Assembly (NCBI GenBank): GCA_015501075.1
Contig: JADNYJ010000059.1
Location: 1 to 64,000 of the forward strand
DNA from: Gymnopilus junonius
Taxonomy: Eukaryota > Basidiomycota > Agaricomycetes > Agaricales > Galerinaceae
DNA length: 64,000 nucleotides
Direction: 5' to 3'
A program made the position numbers and the translations under genes. How positions within the stretch are numbered: position 1 is the first letter of the stretch; each line of letters starts with the position of its first letter. Below the pieces are notes generated by a model. The model worked only from the letters and a program-made list of their open reading frames with translations. It searched no databases and was not told the DNA's origin. Below are positions 59,354 to 64,000 of this stretch, one piece after another.

Positions 59354-60174
59354 GGGGGCCGCGGTGGCTCAGGTGGCACCATCGCAGAATAACCCTAGGT
59401 TAGTCAGTAGGACACAAGTTCGAACCCTGCCGGTTACATGGTTAAAACACTTTAGACACCATGTGACATTTCACATGCCCCTGGGTGACACCGTGGTAAA
59501 ATAGCTTGTGTTTGGGAAGGCTTTAAGAATGCTGTCGGTATACTTAGGTGCGGTCAGACCAAATAGAGCCACAGCGGCTGATAATGACATACCCATGCTT
59601 GCTGACCTTGTTGATGAAATTATGGTGATGTTACTCTCCTTGCCAGTGAAAAGCTGGTATTGCCGAGAAGCACGTGGGGAGCTGGAAGGATAGGGACGGG
59701 GTCAAATGACCTGGTAATTGCCGAGGCTGGTAAACCAGTCCCCTGTCTGCAAGACCAACTGGACCACAAGGTGGAAGTTTGACATTCCGACATCAAAGAC
59801 GGCTAAAGCCGACCTGAAAGGACAAGTCTGCAAGGACTAAACTGCTCAGGATTCAACGGCAACTGGCTGCCGAGGATCATGCTGCCAACAACGATTACCT
59901 GCATGACAGGGTGTTGTGTAGAATGATGTAGGATGCTATATATAGCTTAACTCTGGGAGTAGCAAGGGTGACCATTCCTAACCCTAGCGATAGCGATATC
60001 GGATCGCAAGCCATGATTAGATAAAAACCACGGGATGTAACGACAAAAGTAGATAAAAAACACGGACACTTAGAGTATTAACTGAGTCATACCGTGTCAC
60101 ACTACATAGGCGATAAACAATGTCATGTAAAACAAGCCTATGATATAAATAAAAAACAATTCCAATTCCAATTC
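59354..60174 (+). mobile_element. SINE-like retroposon, 821 bp, tRNA-type head and AATTCC tail
   Basis: A perfect 12-bp target duplication CAGGCCAAGCAT flanks it (59342-59353 and 60175-60186). The head GGGGGCCGCGGTGGCTCAGG has an A-box-like TGGCTCAGGTGG, and CAAGTTCGAACCC (about 59420) is a strong B box: an internal Pol III promoter. The 3' end is a short AATTCC tandem. No long ORF. Such ends indicate LINE-mediated retroposition. It is inserted in the leader of the gypsy-like element. Confidence 0.8.
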
Positions 60175-60190
60175 CAGGCCAAGCATAAAG

Positions 60191-61225
60191 ATGCTGTCAA
60201 ACACCTTACCTCTAAACTCAATACTCATGCTACCCCGGCATCACGAAGCTGCTCCACATTTTGATGGCCAGCCATCATCCCTCCTGCATTATCTGGATGG
60301 AATATATCATCTCAGGAAATTGGGTAACATGTTAGATGATGAAATCATTGAAGCAGCAATCTTCTACACACCTGACAAAGACTATGAGCTCTGGAACATG
60401 ATGCCAGAAGCTGCCAGTAATGACTGGTATGCATTCAAGGAGGCAATCATCAATCTCTATCCAGGTGCTGAAGAAGACCACAAGTATTCTTTCAGTGATC
60501 TCGAAATGATTGCTGACGACAATGTCATGAAACCTATAGAGGATGCAGATCAGTTTGGCATTTACTACTGGGACTTCCTTTGAGTCTCAAACTTCCTGAG
60601 AGGCAAAGCAAGACTCACCAACTACGAAGCAGCCAATATGTTTCTTGCAGGCCTTCACATCAGTTTCAGAAAATGCATCCACAAACAGCTTCGCATTAGA
60701 CACCCAATCCATCATCCTGATGATCGTTGGACCTTCAAGCAGGTCACCGATGTGGCCATTGCTCTCATTGCACCCAGTTCAGTCCCTGGAGACACCCTGT
60801 CAATGTTTACTGAAGTCCCCATCAAGCATTCAGAGAATAATATCAATTCTCACCTCAAACTTACCAAGCATGGTACTTATATCACCTTCATCAATTCACC
60901 ATTTTCTTGCTCTCCAGTGTTTGACAAGGACAACCCAATGTCGCATGGCCAAAGCCCAGCAACCAACTTCGAAGCAGGCATCAAAGACCACTTCAAATTT
61001 GTAATTCCAAATCAGGAGCAGGACATTACTACATCCACCTTGGCCGTCATATGGTTATGTTCAATGTTCCTCTGGGCAATTAGCTTCGCTCAGAATATTC
61101 ACCATGAAGATCATCCTGGAAGTCAATCTTCAAAAGTCTCTGGGAGACCAGGAGCTCGTGCTCCAAAACTTACAGGTCATTCATTGGCTATTAACAATAT
61201 TCAAGACCACAATGCAAAATTTTGA
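60191..61225 (+). pseudogene. gypsy-type Gag
   Basis: MLSNTLPLNSILMLPRHHEA then APHFDGQPSSLLHYLDGIYH, EAAIFYTPDKDYELWNMM and ANMFLAGLHISFRKCIHKQL with HHPDDRWTFKQVTDVAIAL follow the Gag pattern of Agaricomycete gypsy elements. A TGA after YYWDFL (about 60581) splits it; the frame resumes VSNFLRGKARLTNYEAA, where Arg would fit the stop. No zinc knuckle and no pol follow. Confidence 0.7.
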
Positions 61226-61448
61226 TATATATCACAACTCAAAAGGATCACGTCTGTTATCTACTCCGTTTTCGACATCAATCTTCTTCCTAAAATTTCG
61301 GCATTCACCTCCGGAATGCTACATTTCAACTCAATTTTAAAAAGCCTATTATTCCAATTCCATATGCTTCAAGATTTCAAGCCACCCCACTTCGCTCTTC
61401 TCCAGCAGACATCGACATGGAGGTCAATATTTAAAAGTCTCTGGGAGA

Positions 61449-61948
61449 TGTGGAGCCTGTGCTCTGGTTGCGCACGGAATTAGTCATTTTCATGCTCACA
61501 ATGGATGCATGAAAATCCAGGAATTGGATGGTCGCTAGATGACCACAGGCAAGTTATTCCACCACTCAATTCATTTTATTTTTAGAACCTATGCATCAAC
61601 TAACAGGTGCTTGTCGATCTCTCAGTTGATGAGCTCTCTACCCAAAAAAAGACTCTCTGAGTTTTTTCTTTCACTTCATATTTATCCCTTCTAAAAATTT
61701 AGAGTAAAATTTCACTAGCTACTTAGGTATAAAAGGCCTGTACTAGCTACAATTCCCCCAGCTTGCAGCTAGCCACGAGAGCAGCTCTAAATAGAAGGAA
61801 CTGGCTCACCCTTACTTGGAGATTTGCTCAGGACCATGATCCTGAGGGTTCTCACCACTTCTGGACTTGACTGGAATTGTGAATGGTTCCGTCCTTCACC
61901 CAACTCCCCTCATCTTATACCGTTCCCACACAGAATGGGTTGTTTACA
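61449..61948 (+). repeat. 3' LTR of the gypsy-like element
   Basis: 500 bp, differing from the 5' LTR at only a handful of positions, which implies a fairly young insertion. Confidence 0.85.
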
Positions 61949-62751
61949 GCATGCCTCTGTTTCTTCAGTGGCGCTCCTCGTGCGCTGCAAATCTTCTTCT
62001 GTTTGAATGCTGATGAAAAGTTCGAAATCAATTTGTCGGAGGGAAGGAAATGAGTCGAGGAGGATATTTCGACCTAAATACGACAGGCCCTCGTCTTGAG
62101 AAGGTAGAAACATGGCCAACAGTTCTTCTTCCAATGCGATGATGAATCGGATCGTGATTGTCTCGACTTGCGTTGGGCTTATCATGCATGGTAGGAAATA
62201 TACGATGGAGGATAATCGAGGAAGGGCCATAAAAGCTGCAGGTCCACACACGAAGGTGACTTCTCGGATGGAGAGGAGAGGAAATAGTTGCTTTGCATTG
62301 GTGAGCGCGTTCTCCAGGAAGGTGTCATAATCGTTTAGAAGTCTAGATAAAGGCGCCCGTGGTTAATGATTCTACCCCGCGAGTCAAAATTAAAATGCAA
62401 ATTAACGTACAAAGAAACGGATGAAAGGGAGCCTGGTATGCGTTGAACTATTGCAAGGAAGGCTGAGATGTCATCAGGACATCCTAGATAAGTATCCAGT
62501 CTTTCCATGACGGAAATGGCAGAACCGATGGAAATGTTGAAGTCGCTGAGATTCGGGAATACATCGAGGTGATGTATCTGAGTAAGCGCGTGCTTGTCAG
62601 GAGACGGTCTTGAATTCGTAGAAAACGAGATATGAGTTGCTTCAAGAAATTGTGTTCCAATTGCGTCCACGCCCCACTTTTCTCACAGAAATCACGTGTT
62701 CGTGTTCAGTTTGGTACAGGCCCCTGCTCTTCGTTCAACACCTTCAACAAT

Positions 62752-62964
62752 CACTGCTGGCACCAACCTCTGTTTCTTTGGGAAACAGCATGAAAGAAAC
62801 ACGTCACCTGATTTTTTTTAGATGTTTCTCCAGAAACCAGCATTCGGCCTTGCCTAATTTGGTATGGCCGACCAGTGTTTCTCAAGAAAACAGCGGAAAA
62901 AAAGTCATATGACGTGTTTCCCAGGTACTGTTTCCTCAAGAAACACTACTCAGTGCCAGCAGTG
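62752..62964. mobile_element. 213-bp CMC-family MITE
   Basis: Perfect TIR CACTGCTGGCAC/GTGCCAGCAGTG, with target duplication AAT at 62749-62751 and 62965-62967. It is the reverse complement of the 1562-1780 copy and carries four GTTTC..GAAAC subterminal palindromes. It is too short to encode protein. Confidence 0.85.
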
Positions 62965-62965
62965 A

Positions 62966-63544
62966 ATGTCACTTCTCGAGAAGTCTATGCAAGTCATGAC
63001 TGTAAGAACATCTCCTGCTTCCTTCGAACATTCTCATAATTCTTGCTTGCAGTTGTCAGACTCAGTCCCACCACATGCCACGTCAGGTCGACCCAGCCAT
63101 CGAGCTGCCAACACAGTTCCAGATCAAATCACCCCTCCAGTCCCTTCAATTACACCGGAATCCAGAGATCGCCGCATATTCTACGGCTTCGACGTCTCCA
63201 TGCCATGGCTAGTCGAATTCTGTGAGAAGCATGCTGACAGCATCAAGAACTACAATCCGAACTGGTATCCCACAACTAAAGCGGAGTTCGCGCTGAAGGT
63301 GTTGAAGTTTCTTTCCGGAGTCCGAAATCTCAAACCTGTGAATGTCTTGTGCAAAGTTAATGAACCGGACGTCAGGCTGGGTGAAAAGGGCTATTCAATG
63401 TGCGTGGCCGTGTGCAGCTCGAAGAAGAGCTCATGGGACAGGAGGCCCAGTACCGCACAGTTTGAGAGGCTTAAGGGTCTTATGGGGAAGGAACCGGATT
63501 GGTTCGTGGACGTAAATCCTAATTCTTTTTACAGGGAAGACTAG
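62966..63544 (+). CDS. Unrecognised protein of about 190 residues
   Basis: An open frame with MSLLEKSMQVMTV at its start and a core RRIFYGFDVSMPWLVEFCEK, FALKVLKFLSGVRNLKPV, YSMCVAVCSSKKSSWD, ending NPNSFYRED. An intron GTAAGAAC..TTGCAG (about 63001-63054) would join MT to LSDSVPPHATSG in frame. The first ATG lies in the target duplication of the MITE; other ATGs at 62987 and 62996 are possible. Normal CpG content and residue use suggest a real gene. I do not know the family. Predicted soluble, with no signal peptide. Confidence 0.55.
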   Translation: MSLLEKSMQVMTVRTSPASFEHSHNSCLQLSDSVPPHATSGRPSHRAANTVPDQITPPVPSITPESRDRRIFYGFDVSMPWLVEFCEKHADSIKNYNPNWYPTTKAEFALKVLKFLSGVRNLKPVNVLCKVNEPDVRLGEKGYSMCVAVCSSKKSSWDRRPSTAQFERLKGLMGKEPDWFVDVNPNSFYRED

Positions 63545-64000
63545 CAACTTGGTTCTTCTTTTCTGCAAGTTCGTTTTCTTTACTCTCATGGCAATGCGCT
63601 AAACTGCTTTGTGTTTCATAGATTCCGGTTTGTGAGCGCAATCCTTCATCCCTGCCGCTCATCATCTGCTGCATTGCCTTGCTCCGCTCCAATCATTTTC
63701 TGCAGCTTTCAATCGATTTCTCCTTTTAAATTTGCCTCGTTTCATGTACTAGCTGCTGTGTAGTTTTACTCTGAATGCTTTGAGTCTTGTACACTAATCC
63801 CCTCAGTTGAATACCAGTCTTCTTCATAAACAAGTTCAGAGATTAGAAGCTCTAGGTAAGAAATAATACTTGCTACCCGTGATCTTATGTCACCCTTCTA
63901 TTCCGTTTCCGGTAGGCACGTCACTTTTTTAGAACCAACACCATCAAAATTCACGGAGAGCCCCAGTTCGTGACTCAGGCCTTCGAAACTCCAAAGAGGT
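63545..64000. other. Right-edge intergenic DNA
   Basis: No coding frame or repeat recognised before the window ends. Confidence 0.4.

Larger units (their letters stand above)
58605..61948 (+). mobile_element. Ty3/gypsy-like LTR element, gag only
   Basis: Two 500-bp LTRs (TGTGGAGC..GTTTACA) at 58605-59104 and 61449-61948 are nearly identical. Flanks share GCAT (58601-58604 and 61949-61952; AGCAT if the last A is shared). TGGAGCCCACTGC two bases after the 5' LTR is a normal CCA-end tRNA primer site. CTCTGGGAGA precedes the 3' LTR. Inside are only a gag and an 821-bp inserted retroposon; no pol is found, so it depends on enzymes from elsewhere. Confidence 0.85.
58478..62670 (-). pseudogene. F-box/LRR-type gene split by the gypsy-like element
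   Basis: The 5' part (62670 downwards) shows LRR-like repeats (VFPNLSDFNISIGSAISV, IPGSLSSVSLYVNLHFN). Adding one T at GACTTCTAA near 62337 keeps the frame through ALTNAKQLFPLLSIREVTF, ALPRLSSIVYFLPC and FPSLRQIDFELFIS to SATEETEAC at 61949. There the LTR begins. Skipping 58605-61948 and one GCAT, the frame continues FKSNIISLFIPHDCCAASD to TAA at 58478. The N-terminal F-box itself is not found upstream, where a MITE lies. Probably inactive. Confidence 0.6.

Noticed and set aside
1..64000. CRISPR arrays or bacterial operons
   Set aside because: No regularly spaced repeats. Introns, gene families and LTR elements are eukaryotic.

Overview
This window is nuclear DNA from an Agaricomycete-type basidiomycete. 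Coding regions are split by many short introns (about 45-75 nt, GT..AG). The gene families are typical of that class: BTB, NACHT, DUF6534-like and DUF6535-like membrane proteins, F-box/LRR proteins and a Plavaka-type transposase. All products were called by reading translations; no database search was run.

Layout. (1) 0-3 kb: a CMC/CACTA-like DNA element (ends CACTGCTGGCAC) holding a small minus-strand ORF, then a BTB-domain gene. (2) 3.4-9.1 kb: a damaged dienoyl-CoA isomerase paralogue and a near-complete Plavaka transposase, followed by a GC-rich hairpin repeat block. (3) 11-30.8 kb is the gene-dense part: an unrecognised Pro-rich protein, an FMO-like flavin monooxygenase, two NACHT NLR paralogues flanking ribosomal protein eL22, a second dienoyl-CoA isomerase, the ribosome-associated Hsp70 Ssz1, and a DUF6534-like membrane protein. 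(4) 31-62 kb is a CpG-poor, transposon-rich block. It holds two copies of one defective Ty1/copia element in opposite orientation (34.0-39.4 and 48.2-54.2 kb). The second contains a nested 615-bp TIR element. The block also holds a gag-only Ty3/gypsy-like element (58.6-61.9 kb) carrying an 821-bp tRNA-headed retroposon. Between these lie a predicted trypsin-fold protein, F-box/LRR relics and a DUF6535-like protein. (5) The last 2 kb, CpG-normal again, has the truncated half of an F-box gene, a 213-bp CMC MITE and one unknown ORF.

Two damage patterns run through the window. First, most frameshifts in otherwise good genes are a single missing base in a short homopolymer, including two in eL22. 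That looks more like unpolished assembly than real gene death. Second, nearly all in-frame nonsense codons are TGA, often where Arg (CGA) would fit, as expected from CpG methylation and deamination. So frameshifted genes may be intact in the organism, while TGA-bearing transposon and F-box copies are probably truly decayed.

Intact-looking genes are mostly housekeeping (eL22, Ssz1), peroxisomal beta-oxidation (dienoyl-CoA isomerase), putative innate recognition (NACHT NLRs) and lineage-specific membrane proteins. I see no operon-like logic or biosynthetic cluster.
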